DNA from: an uncultured Prevotella sp.
GTDB lineage: Bacteria > Bacteroidota > Bacteroidia > Bacteroidales > Bacteroidaceae
Assembly (NCBI GenBank): GCA_900553285.1
Contig: USCX01000013.1
Location: 1-21,090, forward strand
DNA length: 21,090 nucleotides
Reading direction: 5' to 3'
Shown here piece after piece: positions 7,191 to 14,752 of this stretch. How positions within the stretch are numbered: the first letter of the stretch is position 1; the number at the start of each line of letters is the position of its first letter. The notes beneath the pieces are model-generated. The model had not been told where the DNA came from and ran no database searches. It saw only the letters and a program-made list of their open reading frames with translations. Both the position numbers and the translations under genes were made by a program.

Positions 7191-7810
7191 CTCCGGGTCG
7201 GCTTGGTAGTTAACAAATACCTGTGATAGAAAATCAACAAAGCCACGGCTCCACAGCTAATGGCGGCATCGGCAAAATTAAAAATCGCGCTGAAAAAGAC
7301 AAAATGCTCTCCTCCCACGAACGGGACCCAATCGGGCCAATAGGTATCGACAAGAGGAAAATAGAACATATCGACCACATGGCCCGTCAGGAAGTGACCA
7401 TAGCCATGCCCCCAGGGAACGAAATGGGCGACTTCGTAGGCCGTGCTTTCATCGAAGACTAATCCGTAAAAACAGTTGTCGAATATGTTTCCTGCCGCTC
7501 CGGCTACCAGCAACGCCATGCAAACCAACAAGCCCATAGGATAGCGACCGCGTATCACCTTAATCAAAAGCCAGATAAACACGCTCACCACCACAATACG
7601 AAACGTAGACAAAAACATGGTTCCGATAAAATCCATACCGAAAGCCATGCCTTTGTTCTCCGTAAAATACAAGTAAAACCAATCTGTGACACGGATGGCC
7701 TCATGGAGGCGCATGTGGGTCTTGACCCACAGTTTAAGCAATTGGTCACCTGCCAACACACAGACCATGACGGCTATGGCCAAAAGAGCGCGCATTCGTG
7801 TCGTTTTCAT
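7187..7810 (-). CDS. lspA: lipoprotein signal peptidase (signal peptidase II)
   Basis: Inner-membrane aspartyl protease that cleaves the signal peptide from prolipoproteins after the lipobox Cys is diacylated. I use the ATG at 7810 (207 residues); the frame extends to a TTG at 7822, but that start is less likely. About four hydrophobic segments are visible. The catalytic dyad is present: AAGNIFDN (Asp111) and FNFADAAIS (Asp181), with the family GDQLLK near the N-terminus. The protein is about 40 residues longer than the E. coli enzyme because of an insert between the two Asp motifs (about residues 118-170). Such an insert is usual in Bacteroidetes LspA. It lies 20 bp after the DksA-like gene and overlaps the next gene by 4 bp. 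Confidence 0.96.
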   Translation of the reverse strand: MKTTRMRALLAIAVMVCVLAGDQLLKLWVKTHMRLHEAIRVTDWFYLYFTENKGMAFGMDFIGTMFLSTFRIVVVSVFIWLLIKVIRGRYPMGLLVCMALLVAGAAGNIFDNCFYGLVFDESTAYEVAHFVPWGHGYGHFLTGHVVDMFYFPLVDTYWPDWVPFVGGEHFVFFSAIFNFADAAISCGAVALLIFYHRYLLTTKPTRR

Positions 7811-7830
7811 CGGTGTAATCAAAACCCGGA

Positions 7831-8217
7831 TCAGTCTTTCCGGTTCTTCATTTGTTTAGCCTCTATGCTCAACGTCGCATGCGGCACGGCACGCAGGCGC
7901 TCCTTAGGAATCAACTTCCCGGTCACACGACATACACCGTAGGTCTTATTCTCGATACGCACCAAGGCGGCCTGCAAGCCTTGGATAAACTTTTGTTGCC
8001 GGGCGGCCATTGTGGTAATCTCTTCCTTGCTCTGCGTAGCAGAACCTTCTTCGAGAATTTTATACGTCGGCGACGTATCTCCGACATCATTCCCGTCTTT
8101 ATTTCGCAATACGTCCATCATCTGGTCGTAATCGCGACGCGCCCTTTCGAGCTTTTCAAGAATGAGCTGCTTGAACTCAGCCAATTCTTCGTCTGAGTAG
8201 CGTGTTTTCTCAGCCAT
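7831..8217 (-). CDS. TraR/DksA-family transcription regulator lacking most zinc ligands
   Basis: DksA-type proteins enter the RNA polymerase secondary channel and, with ppGpp, retune promoters such as rRNA. The 128 residues give an N-terminal coiled coil (about 8-90) and a C-terminal globular segment ending YGVCRVTGK...ATLSIEAK. Canonical DksA has a C4 zinc site of two C-x2-C pairs; here the four positions are Cys96, Thr99, Ser117 and Ala120. Zinc binding is therefore unlikely, as in zinc-independent DksA paralogues of other bacteria. The coiled-coil tip still has D44-x-x-D47, like the essential D-x-x-D of E. coli DksA, with Ser in place of the following Ala. The gene sits 18 bp after ileS and before lspA, in the ileS operon. 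Confidence 0.9.
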   Translation of the reverse strand: MAEKTRYSDEELAEFKQLILEKLERARRDYDQMMDVLRNKDGNDVGDTSPTYKILEEGSATQSKEEITTMAARQQKFIQGLQAALVRIENKTYGVCRVTGKLIPKERLRAVPHATLSIEAKQMKNRKD

Positions 8218-8235
8218 AACTGCTTTGATTAGTAA

Positions 8236-11200
8236 TTAGACTTTCTGGATACTTACATTTACCTTAAAATTCCCGAAGTCGAACGTCGTTCCTTCTACGG
8301 CATCGACTAATTCGATAGTGTCCGCCAACACCTGACTGGCCACATAATGCCGGAAGCCGGACAGGGCACCTGCGATTTCAGGATTGTTTTCTATCTTCAC
8401 GTGGATACGATCTGTGATTTCAAGACCGCTCTCTTTTCGATAAGTCTGTATGCGCTTGACGATTTCCCGGGCCATACCTTCGTTTTTCAGTTCGTCCGTA
8501 AGAGTCAAATCCAAGGCCACAGTCACATTTCCTTCGTTAGCCACAACCCATCCCGGAATGTCCTCGCTCACGATATCGACATCAGCCCGTTCTACAGTGA
8601 CCGCATTCCCGTCGACGCTCAACAGGATTTGTCCCTCACCCTCCAACTGGCGGATTTCTTCCTGCGACATGGCGGACACTGCACCAGCCACATTCTTCAT
8701 AAGCTTGCCAAACTTTTTGCCCATCACGCGATAGTTGCACTTTACGGTTTTTTCAAGCATATTGCCGTCAATAAACCGCATCTCCTTGACATTCACTTCA
8801 TCAAGAATGAGTTGCTTCACAGCCTCCAACCGCGTTCTTTGCTGAGCATCGATTGCGGGAACCGACAGGCAGGCCAGAGGCTGACGCACGATGATATGCT
8901 CTTTTTTGCGGAGGGCCAGAACCATTGAAGTCACTTTCTGAGCCAATTCCATACGCTGCTCTAACTCCGAATCGATAAGAGCCTCATCAGCCACAGGAAA
9001 CTTGGCCAGATGCACGCTTTCGGCGGCCGGGGCGGAACTGGTCAAGTCATGATAGAGACGGTCGGCATAGAAAGGAGCAATAGGGGCCATCAATTCCGAC
9101 ACTACGAGCAAGCTGCGGTACAGCGCCTGGTATGCACTGAGCTTATCGCTATCCATCGACTTCGCCCAAAAACGCTTGCGGCTCAGACGGACAAACCAAT
9201 TCGACAGGTTATCAATGACAAATGTCTCTATAAGCCGTCCGGCCCGTGTCGGCTCGTAATCCTCATAGCATGCCGTTACATCCTTTATCAAGGTGTTCAG
9301 TTCTGATAGAATCCAACGGTCGATTTCCGGACGCTCCGCAAACGGCACATCCGGCTGCATACCATCGAAACCATCGACGTTGGCATACATGGCAAGGAAG
9401 GAGTACGTCTGATAGAGTTTGCCGAAGAACGTGCGGGCCACTTCCTGCACACCAGCTTCGTCGAACTTTAAGTTATCCCACGGCGCAGAGTTCGTTATCA
9501 TATACCAGCGCAAGGGATCACTTCCATATTTTTCGATAGCCTGGAAAGGATCAACTGCGTTACCAAGACGCTTACTCATCTTATTTCCGTTCTTGTCAAG
9601 TACAAGACCGTTACTGATAACTGCCCTAAACGCAACACTGTCAAAAACCATCGTCGCAATGGCATGCAGCGTAAAGAACCATCCGCGAGTCTGATCCACT
9701 CCTTCTGCGATGAAATCGGCCGGAAATACCTTACGGTCATCCAACTCTTCCTTATGCTCAAAGGGATAGTGGATTTGCGCATAGGGCATAGAACCTGAGT
9801 CGAACCACACATCTATAAGATCGGGCTCTCTGCGCATGGGTTTGCCCGTCGACGACACGAGAACAATATCGTCCACATACGGACGGTGCAGATCAATTTT
9901 ATGGTAGTTATCTTCACTATAATCACCGGGGACGAATCCTTTATCTTTCAACGGATTACTCTTCATCAGACCGGCGGCAATGCTCTTTTCGATTTCGCCA
10001 TAAAGTTCCTGGATGCTGCCAATACAGATTTCCTCGTTGTCTTCACTGCGCCAAATAGGCAACGGCGTTCCCCAATAGCGGCTGCGGCTCAAATTCCAAT
10101 CATTCAGATTTTCAAGCCACTTTCCGAAACGCCCTGTACCCGTCGATTCGGGTTTCCAACAGATGGTCTTATTGAGTGCCATCATGCGTTCCTTACATGC
10201 CGAGCTCTTTATGAACCAACTGTCCAGAGGATAATAAAGAACAGGCTTGTCCGTACGCCAACAGTGGGGATAACTGTGTACATGCTTTTCTATCTTGAAC
10301 GCACGGCCAGTGCGTTTCAAATCCATACAGATGGATATATCGAGCGTCTCGTCCTTATCGGTCAATGCCGGGTCATACGCATTCTTTACGAAGCGCCCGG
10401 CATATTCTTTATAAGCCTCTACGTTGACGCGTTCAGCCACGAATGCCGGGTCAATGTCCTCCAAGCGGAAAAAGCGCCCTTTCAAGTCGACCATCGGACA
10501 AAGTTTGCCCTTTACGTCCATCACCTGCAACGGTGGAATGCCGGCCTGCTTGGCTACAAAAGCGTCGTCCGCACCAAACGTGGGGGCAATATGCACGATG
10601 CCCGTACCATCCTCAGTGCTCACATAGTCGCCGAGGATCACGCGGAAAGCCCCTTCACCCGGATTGACAAAGGGCATCAATTGCTCATAATGCATACCTT
10701 CGAGCTCGGTACCTTTCCATGAGCCCACGATACGGTAGGGAATCAGCTTGTCGCCCGGCTTATAGCCTTCAAGCGGGGCTTCGAGGCCTTTCGGGTCGAA
10801 GTAGGCAGGCACAAGCGCTTCGGCCATCACCACACTGATCGGCTCACCTGTATACATATTATAGGTGCGGACACAGACATAGTCAATCTTCGGACCTACA
10901 CAGAGGGCCGTATTTGAAGGCAGCGTCCACGGTGTGGTAGTCCATGCGACAAAAAACGGCGTTCCCCACCCCGTCATTTCAGGCTTCGCGTCTGTGATAC
11001 GGAACTGCGCAGTCACCGTCGTATCCTTCACATCACGGTAACAGCCGGGCTGATTAAGCTCATGGGAACTCAGCCCCGTACCCGCAGCCGGAGAATACGG
11101 CTGGATGGTATAGCCTTTATACAACAATCCTTTCTCGTATAGCTGCTTCAAAAGCCACCAAAGCGTCTCGATATATGAATTCTCATACGTCACGTATGGA

Positions 11201-11643
11201 TGTTCCATGTCTACCCAATAGCCCATGCGGTGACTCAGGTCGGTCCATTCCTGAGTGAACTTCATCACGTTCTTACGGCAAGTTTCGTTGTATTTCTCAA
11301 TCGAAATGGTCTTGCCGATATCCTCCTTAGTGATGCCTAATTCTTTTTCGACACCCAACTCTACAGGAAGCCCGTGCGTATCCCAACCCGCTTTACGCCT
11401 GACCTGGAAGCCTTTCATCGTCTTGTAACGGCAAAACACGTCCTTTATCGTACGTGCCATCACATGATGGATACCCGGATGCCCGTTTGCCGAAGGAGGG
11501 CCTTCGAAAAACACATACGAAGGGCATCCTTCGCGTTCTGACATACTCTTATGGAACAGGTCGGCAGCGTCCCATGCTTTCAGCACGTCCTTGTTGATTG
11601 CCGAAAGATTAAATTCGCTGCGTTCGATGAATTTCTTTGCCAT
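8236..11643 (-). CDS. ileS: isoleucyl-tRNA synthetase, IleRS2 (eukaryote-like) type with altered HIGH motif
   Basis: Charges tRNA-Ile with isoleucine in the cytosol; class I synthetase. Its 1135 residues are longer than IleRS1 (about 940), and the C-terminal extension after about residue 900 matches the IleRS2/eukaryotic type. WDTHGLPVE (87-95), where IleRS1 has a Cys, also fits IleRS2. The editing domain is present (TTPWTLPSN 236-244; GTGIVHIAPTFGADD 346-360), as is KMSKR (688-692). The HIGH signature is altered: the family stretch GPPxAxGxPHxGH reads GPPSANGHPGIHH, placing Gly57-Ile-His-His60 at the HxGH positions. This first/third swap is reported for mupirocin hyper-resistant IleRS2. It is the only ileS in the window and opens a five-gene operon, so it is probably the housekeeping enzyme. 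Confidence 0.97.
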   Translation of the reverse strand: MAKKFIERSEFNLSAINKDVLKAWDAADLFHKSMSEREGCPSYVFFEGPPSANGHPGIHHVMARTIKDVFCRYKTMKGFQVRRKAGWDTHGLPVELGVEKELGITKEDIGKTISIEKYNETCRKNVMKFTQEWTDLSHRMGYWVDMEHPYVTYENSYIETLWWLLKQLYEKGLLYKGYTIQPYSPAAGTGLSSHELNQPGCYRDVKDTTVTAQFRITDAKPEMTGWGTPFFVAWTTTPWTLPSNTALCVGPKIDYVCVRTYNMYTGEPISVVMAEALVPAYFDPKGLEAPLEGYKPGDKLIPYRIVGSWKGTELEGMHYEQLMPFVNPGEGAFRVILGDYVSTEDGTGIVHIAPTFGADDAFVAKQAGIPPLQVMDVKGKLCPMVDLKGRFFRLEDIDPAFVAERVNVEAYKEYAGRFVKNAYDPALTDKDETLDISICMDLKRTGRAFKIEKHVHSYPHCWRTDKPVLYYPLDSWFIKSSACKERMMALNKTICWKPESTGTGRFGKWLENLNDWNLSRSRYWGTPLPIWRSEDNEEICIGSIQELYGEIEKSIAAGLMKSNPLKDKGFVPGDYSEDNYHKIDLHRPYVDDIVLVSSTGKPMRREPDLIDVWFDSGSMPYAQIHYPFEHKEELDDRKVFPADFIAEGVDQTRGWFFTLHAIATMVFDSVAFRAVISNGLVLDKNGNKMSKRLGNAVDPFQAIEKYGSDPLRWYMITNSAPWDNLKFDEAGVQEVARTFFGKLYQTYSFLAMYANVDGFDGMQPDVPFAERPEIDRWILSELNTLIKDVTACYEDYEPTRAGRLIETFVIDNLSNWFVRLSRKRFWAKSMDSDKLSAYQALYRSLLVVSELMAPIAPFYADRLYHDLTSSAPAAESVHLAKFPVADEALIDSELEQRMELAQKVTSMVLALRKKEHIIVRQPLACLSVPAIDAQQRTRLEAVKQLILDEVNVKEMRFIDGNMLEKTVKCNYRVMGKKFGKLMKNVAGAVSAMSQEEIRQLEGEGQILLSVDGNAVTVERADVDIVSEDIPGWVVANEGNVTVALDLTLTDELKNEGMAREIVKRIQTYRKESGLEITDRIHVKIENNPEIAGALSGFRHYVASQVLADTIELVDAVEGTTFDFGNFKVNVSIQKV

Positions 11644-11681
11644 ACCTAACGCTTATGAGCTATTCTTGTTTATAGTTGCCG

Positions 11682-11689
11682 CAAAATTA
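11682..11689 (-). promoter_or_regulatory. Bacteroides-type -7 promoter element for the ileS operon
   Basis: The minus strand reads TAATTTTG, an exact TAnnTTTG match, within the only AT-rich patch of the 113-bp gap between the MFS gene and ileS. The predicted start point gives a 5' UTR of about 30 nt, too short for a T-box. No clear -33 TTTG at 19-21 bp spacing. The whole ileS to 66-residue-protein cluster probably depends on it, since the downstream gaps are 18 and 20 bp and then overlaps. Confidence 0.6.
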
Positions 11690-11756
11690 ATAAAAAACGA
11701 AAGAAAGCCGATACGGTCGCCACAGCTTTTTGCGAGTTCGCCTTCATAACCGCCAA

Positions 11757-12920
11757 CTATATTTCGCGAAACCTGAATCCTCGATCGCGATGTTTCACGA
11801 ACCATTTATGGGTCAGCCCCAGGTAAAGAGCCAGAGAAAAAGCCACCAACAGGAGTGAGCCCACAGTGAACGGCAAGCCTGAGCACCCCGCCCAATAACC
11901 TACCGCCAGGCCGGTGTCCAGCACCAGCAGATAGGTATGTTGCGCTGTCGCCCGCTGGCAATGTCCCGGTAACTTCAAATAATACAAGAGAAAACGTGCG
12001 ACGGTCTGCGAGAGTCCTGCACCGAGCAGAAACATCGACAGAGTCACCGCCGTCCCGTTTTCCTGCGTACATAAGAGCACGCCTGCCGCCGTCAGCAGCA
12101 AACCTGTCGACAATTGGGCACGTTCGTCGGCATTCACGAGCACGACATGCTCGCACCACATTCCGAACAAACAGCCGCCCGCCATATACATATAATATAT
12201 AGGCGAACTTTCCGACGCAATCACCATTCCGGCGACGACGGCCACCGGAAACATGTTCAGCGTCAGCGGCCATGCCTGCGACAGCCAGAAGCGGTCGAGC
12301 GAAAAGCGGCGCTGATGGAGGGGCGCCTTAAAGGAAACCCTGACGAACGCCACTACCGCCATCGCACATATGGCCGGCATAAGCGCCCACACATACGTCA
12401 GGCCATGACTGCCGACCACATCGGTCAGCCACCATCCGCCACCCAGCCCTAACGGCAAGGCGACACGGCGAAACCACGACAGCGCGGCGTCGGCCCGCGT
12501 GCGGAGCGAGGAAACAGACAGGTCGTTCACCAACGTGCCTAACGCCAAGAGGGCCACCCCCGCCGCTCCTCCTTGCACCAGGCGAAGAAGAAACACACCG
12601 GGCAGGCTTTCCGTCAGGCCGGAGGCCATGCCGGAAGCCACCAGCACGACCGTCGCTCCATAAAACAGCCGCTTGCGGTAAAAACATTCAACCAAGTAGG
12701 CATTCAAAGGACCGGGCAGCCACAATCCTAACGCATAAGCAAAGAAGCTCAAACCGACAAGAGGCAACCCGACCCCGTCCGACAACAGGTTGAAAGCGGT
12801 CAGGGCAATCAAAGCCGACACAGAACATCCCAAAAGGAGACCGGCCACACAGATGGCCATAGCTTCCGTGCCCCGGGCATGGGCCGTCGGCTGAGAAGGC
12901 TCAATAATGCTCATCTTCAT
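11757..12920 (-). CDS. MFS-family transporter, substrate unknown
   Basis: Inner-membrane secondary transporter with about 12 hydrophobic segments over 387 residues, the usual MFS length. Visible helices include AMAICVAGLLLGCSVSALIA, VGLSFFAYALGLWLPGPLNA and FLLRLVQGGAAGVALLALG. The positions after helix 2 (YLVECFYRKRL) resemble the MFS loop 2-3 basic motif in a degenerate form. The closing helices end in a basic cytosolic tail (KWFVKHRDRGFRFREI). Start choice is uncertain: ATG codons lie at 12935, 12920 and 12914, all inside the 3' end of panB. I take 12920, giving a 20-bp overlap and translational coupling. Pairing with panB could hint at export or uptake of a related metabolite, but nothing in the sequence shows the substrate. 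Confidence 0.82.
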   Translation of the reverse strand: MKMSIIEPSQPTAHARGTEAMAICVAGLLLGCSVSALIALTAFNLLSDGVGLPLVGLSFFAYALGLWLPGPLNAYLVECFYRKRLFYGATVVLVASGMASGLTESLPGVFLLRLVQGGAAGVALLALGTLVNDLSVSSLRTRADAALSWFRRVALPLGLGGGWWLTDVVGSHGLTYVWALMPAICAMAVVAFVRVSFKAPLHQRRFSLDRFWLSQAWPLTLNMFPVAVVAGMVIASESSPIYYMYMAGGCLFGMWCEHVVLVNADERAQLSTGLLLTAAGVLLCTQENGTAVTLSMFLLGAGLSQTVARFLLYYLKLPGHCQRATAQHTYLLVLDTGLAVGYWAGCSGLPFTVGSLLLVAFSLALYLGLTHKWFVKHRDRGFRFREI

Positions 12921-13722
12921 TGGGGAAATTTCCATCTTTCACATCGCCGACATATCGGCCGACCGCGTCCGTCATTTCCTCATAAAGGTTAGCATAACGA
13001 CGGAGGAACTTGGGTTTGAAATCCACGTTCATGCCTAACATGTCCGCTACGACGAGCACCTGTCCGTCGACGGCGGGACCGGCACCGATGCCAATCACAG
13101 GAATGCTGACCGCCTGTGTCACACGCCCGGCCAAACCTGCCGGGATTTTTTCCAGCACCAAGCCGAAACATCCGGCCTCCGCAAGGGCTTTTGCGTCCGA
13201 CATCAGTTTTTCGGCCTCAGCCTCTTCTTTGGCGCGCACGGCATAGGTGCCGAACTTATTGATGCTCTGCGGTGTCAGGCCAAGGTGTCCCATGACGGGA
13301 ATGCCTGCGTCGATAATGGCCTTCACCGTATCCAGAATCTCCACTCCGCCTTCCAGCTTGAGAGCGTCACACCCGGATTTTTGCATGATGCGGATGGCGT
13401 TACGCACGCCGTCAACGGCGTTCACCTGATAAGTGCCGAATGGCATGTCACAAACGACCAAAGCCCGTTTCACGCCGCGCACTACCGACTGGGCATGATA
13501 GATCATCTGGTCGAGCGTAATGGGCAGTGTGGTCTGATAACCGGCCATAACGTTGGCCGCCGAATCGCCTACGAGAATCACATCGATGCCTGCGCCGTCC
13601 ACAATCTTCGCGGTCGTGTAGTCATACGACGTAAGCATAGCTATCTTCCGGCCTTTCGCCTTCATCTCTTTCAAGCGGAGGGTGGTCACCTTCCGCTCAT
13701 CTTCTACTAAATATCCAGACAT
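12901..13722 (-). CDS. panB: 3-methyl-2-oxobutanoate hydroxymethyltransferase
   Basis: First committed step of pantothenate (coenzyme A precursor) synthesis: transfers a hydroxymethyl group from methylene-tetrahydrofolate to alpha-ketoisovalerate, giving ketopantoate. The 273 residues form the expected TIM barrel with all signature blocks: MLTSYDYTTAKIVDGAGID, ILVGDSAANVM (first Mg-binding Asp), VVCDMPFGTYQ (second Asp), DALKLEGG, PVMGHLGLTPQS, GLVLEKIP (catalytic Glu) and IPVIGIGAG. I start at the ATG at 13722; the frame extends to a GTG at 13728. panC and panD are not adjacent in the window. Its 3' end overlaps the MFS gene. A TAACTTTG promoter and a strong hairpin lie upstream. Confidence 0.97.
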   Translation of the reverse strand: MSGYLVEDERKVTTLRLKEMKAKGRKIAMLTSYDYTTAKIVDGAGIDVILVGDSAANVMAGYQTTLPITLDQMIYHAQSVVRGVKRALVVCDMPFGTYQVNAVDGVRNAIRIMQKSGCDALKLEGGVEILDTVKAIIDAGIPVMGHLGLTPQSINKFGTYAVRAKEEAEAEKLMSDAKALAEAGCFGLVLEKIPAGLAGRVTQAVSIPVIGIGAGPAVDGQVLVVADMLGMNVDFKPKFLRRYANLYEEMTDAVGRYVGDVKDGNFPNEDEHY

Positions 13723-13742
13723 CTTCACGTTACTTTTGTAAA

Positions 13743-13760
13743 GGCGGGAAAGCTCCCGCC
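13743..13760 (-). terminator. terminator-like hairpin in the panB leader
   Basis: GGCGGGAAAGCTCCCGCC folds into an exact 7-bp GC-rich stem with a 4-nt loop. On the minus transcript it is followed by TTTAC and lies 20 nt upstream of the panB ATG, downstream of the predicted panB promoter. It could end readthrough from the HAD gene or act as an attenuator for panB. The T-run is short, and on the plus strand it is followed by CTTTTC, so termination in either direction is only plausible. Confidence 0.5.
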
Positions 13761-13776
13761 CTTTTCAAAACGGGTG

Positions 13777-13808
13777 CAAAGTTAGCGTTTTTCCACCAAC
13801 CGTACAAC
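13777..13808 (-). promoter_or_regulatory. Bacteroides-type promoter for panB
   Basis: The minus strand has -7 TAACTTTG (13784-13777, exact TAnnTTTG) and an imperfect -33 GTTG (13808-13805) separated by 20 bp. Start point near 13770 gives a 5' UTR of about 48 nt that includes the 13743-13760 hairpin. It lies in the 164-bp gap between the HAD gene and panB. Confidence 0.6.
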
Positions 13809-13886
13809 TGTTGCCCCGACATCAGGCCCTTTCCGGGCGGCAGACCCGAGGCGGGTAAATCCGGCCAATGGCCACAAGGCGGGAAA

Positions 13887-14558
13887 TCACACCAACAGCG
13901 CCTCGACGTCGGCCACAGCCAAAGCGGACAAATCCGGAACTACCACACGGCAATACGGAGCTATGGCTGAAACAGGCAGCGTCGTGGACAGACCGACAAC
14001 GGCCATGCCGGCCGCGTGGCCCGCCCGGACACCGTTAAGCGAGTCCTCAAACACGACACACCACGGCGAGGTCAGCCCGAAGAAACGGCCTGCGCCCAAG
14101 TAGGGGTCCGGCTCAGGCTTGGAACGGGCGGTGTCTTCGGCCGTAAAAACACGGTCGAACCATTTTTCCAGACCGGGATTGGCCGCATACACATTGGCCA
14201 TTTTCTCCCGGTTCGAACTGGTCACAACGGCCGTATGCCACCCCGCGCTTCGCAAGGCGGCCACAAGGGCCTCCGCGCCCGGCATCAAAGGATAGCCCAT
14301 GGTCTGTTCAAAGGCCGACAACGCCGCCGACAATTCGGCCTGCCGCTCCTCCATATCCGGAAAATACGTGTCAAAAATATGGCGCAGGGTTTCGCCTTTC
14401 ATCCGTTGGGCAAAATCGGGCACATCGGGCACAAAGCGCTTCCCAATCCCGGCCCAGAACGCCGTATATTGGGTTTCCGTATCGATTAACACACCGTCAA
14501 GGTCAAAAAGAGCGGCCTTTCCCGGTGCGCCGCCCGAATTAATTTTTTCCATGCTCAT
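13887..14558 (-). CDS. HAD-superfamily hydrolase (beta-phosphoglucomutase/phosphatase-like)
   Basis: Cytosolic Mg-dependent phosphoryl-transfer enzyme, most likely a sugar or nucleotide phosphatase. I use the ATG at 14558 (223 residues); another ATG lies at 14552, and the frame extends upstream only to a TTG. All four HAD motifs are seen. Motif I is FDLDGVLIDTE (Asp19 nucleophile, Asp21 acid/base), motif II VVTSSN, motif III Lys in SKPEPDPY, and motif IV VVFEDSLNGVRAG. A helical cap of about 60 residues lies between motifs I and II, placing it in subfamily IA with beta-phosphoglucomutase and 2-deoxyglucose-6-phosphatase-like proteins. Substrate cannot be told from sequence. It is transcribed alone from its own promoter, divergent from addAB. 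Confidence 0.9.
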   Translation of the reverse strand: MSMEKINSGGAPGKAALFDLDGVLIDTETQYTAFWAGIGKRFVPDVPDFAQRMKGETLRHIFDTYFPDMEERQAELSAALSAFEQTMGYPLMPGAEALVAALRSAGWHTAVVTSSNREKMANVYAANPGLEKWFDRVFTAEDTARSKPEPDPYLGAGRFFGLTSPWCVVFEDSLNGVRAGHAAGMAVVGLSTTLPVSAIAPYCRVVVPDLSALAVADVEALLV

Positions 14559-14610
14559 ACTGTCGTTACTGGATCGTTGGCTGCACAAATCCGACTGGGC
14601 AAACCGGCCG

Positions 14611-14618
14611 CAAAGGTA
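14611..14618 (-). promoter_or_regulatory. Bacteroides-type -7 promoter element for the HAD gene
   Basis: The minus strand reads TACCTTTG, an exact TAnnTTTG match, with predicted start near 14604 and a 5' UTR of about 46 nt. No -33 TTTG at the usual spacing. It is back-to-back with the addAB promoter, about 75 bp away. Confidence 0.55.
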
Positions 14619-14675
14619 CGAAGAAAGACATCATCCCCCGGCGCGAAATCCAAGAAAGCCGCCCATTTCTCATTT

Positions 14676-14698
14676 TTTCAAAGGCCGTTTCTTTGAAA
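14676..14698. promoter_or_regulatory. 8-bp palindrome overlapping the addAB -33 box
   Basis: TTTCAAAG (14676-14683) and CTTTGAAA (14691-14698) are exact inverted copies with a 7-bp spacer. The right arm contains the -33 TTTG of the addAB promoter, so a bound protein would block or contact RNA polymerase there. No regulator is identified; operator function is inference from symmetry and location. Confidence 0.4.
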
Positions 14699-14723
14699 TA
14701 TCGTCCGTAAGTCCGTATATTTG
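14692..14723 (+). promoter_or_regulatory. complete Bacteroides-type promoter for the addAB operon
   Basis: -33 TTTG (14692-14695) and -7 TATATTTG (14716-14723, exact TAnnTTTG) are separated by 20 bp, the consensus spacing. This is the best promoter match in the window. Predicted start near 14730, so the addA leader would be about 280 nt. Confidence 0.75.
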
Positions 14724-14752
14724 CATAAGCACTACGTCCCCGGCTTTGCACC

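Noticed and set aside
9886..10722. 278-codon plus-strand open frame
   Set aside because: Antisense to the catalytic and editing part of ileS; no recognisable domain.
11644..11681. T-box or other amino-acid riboswitch before ileS
   Set aside because: The predicted leader is only about 30-40 nt, far too short, and no T-box sequence is seen.
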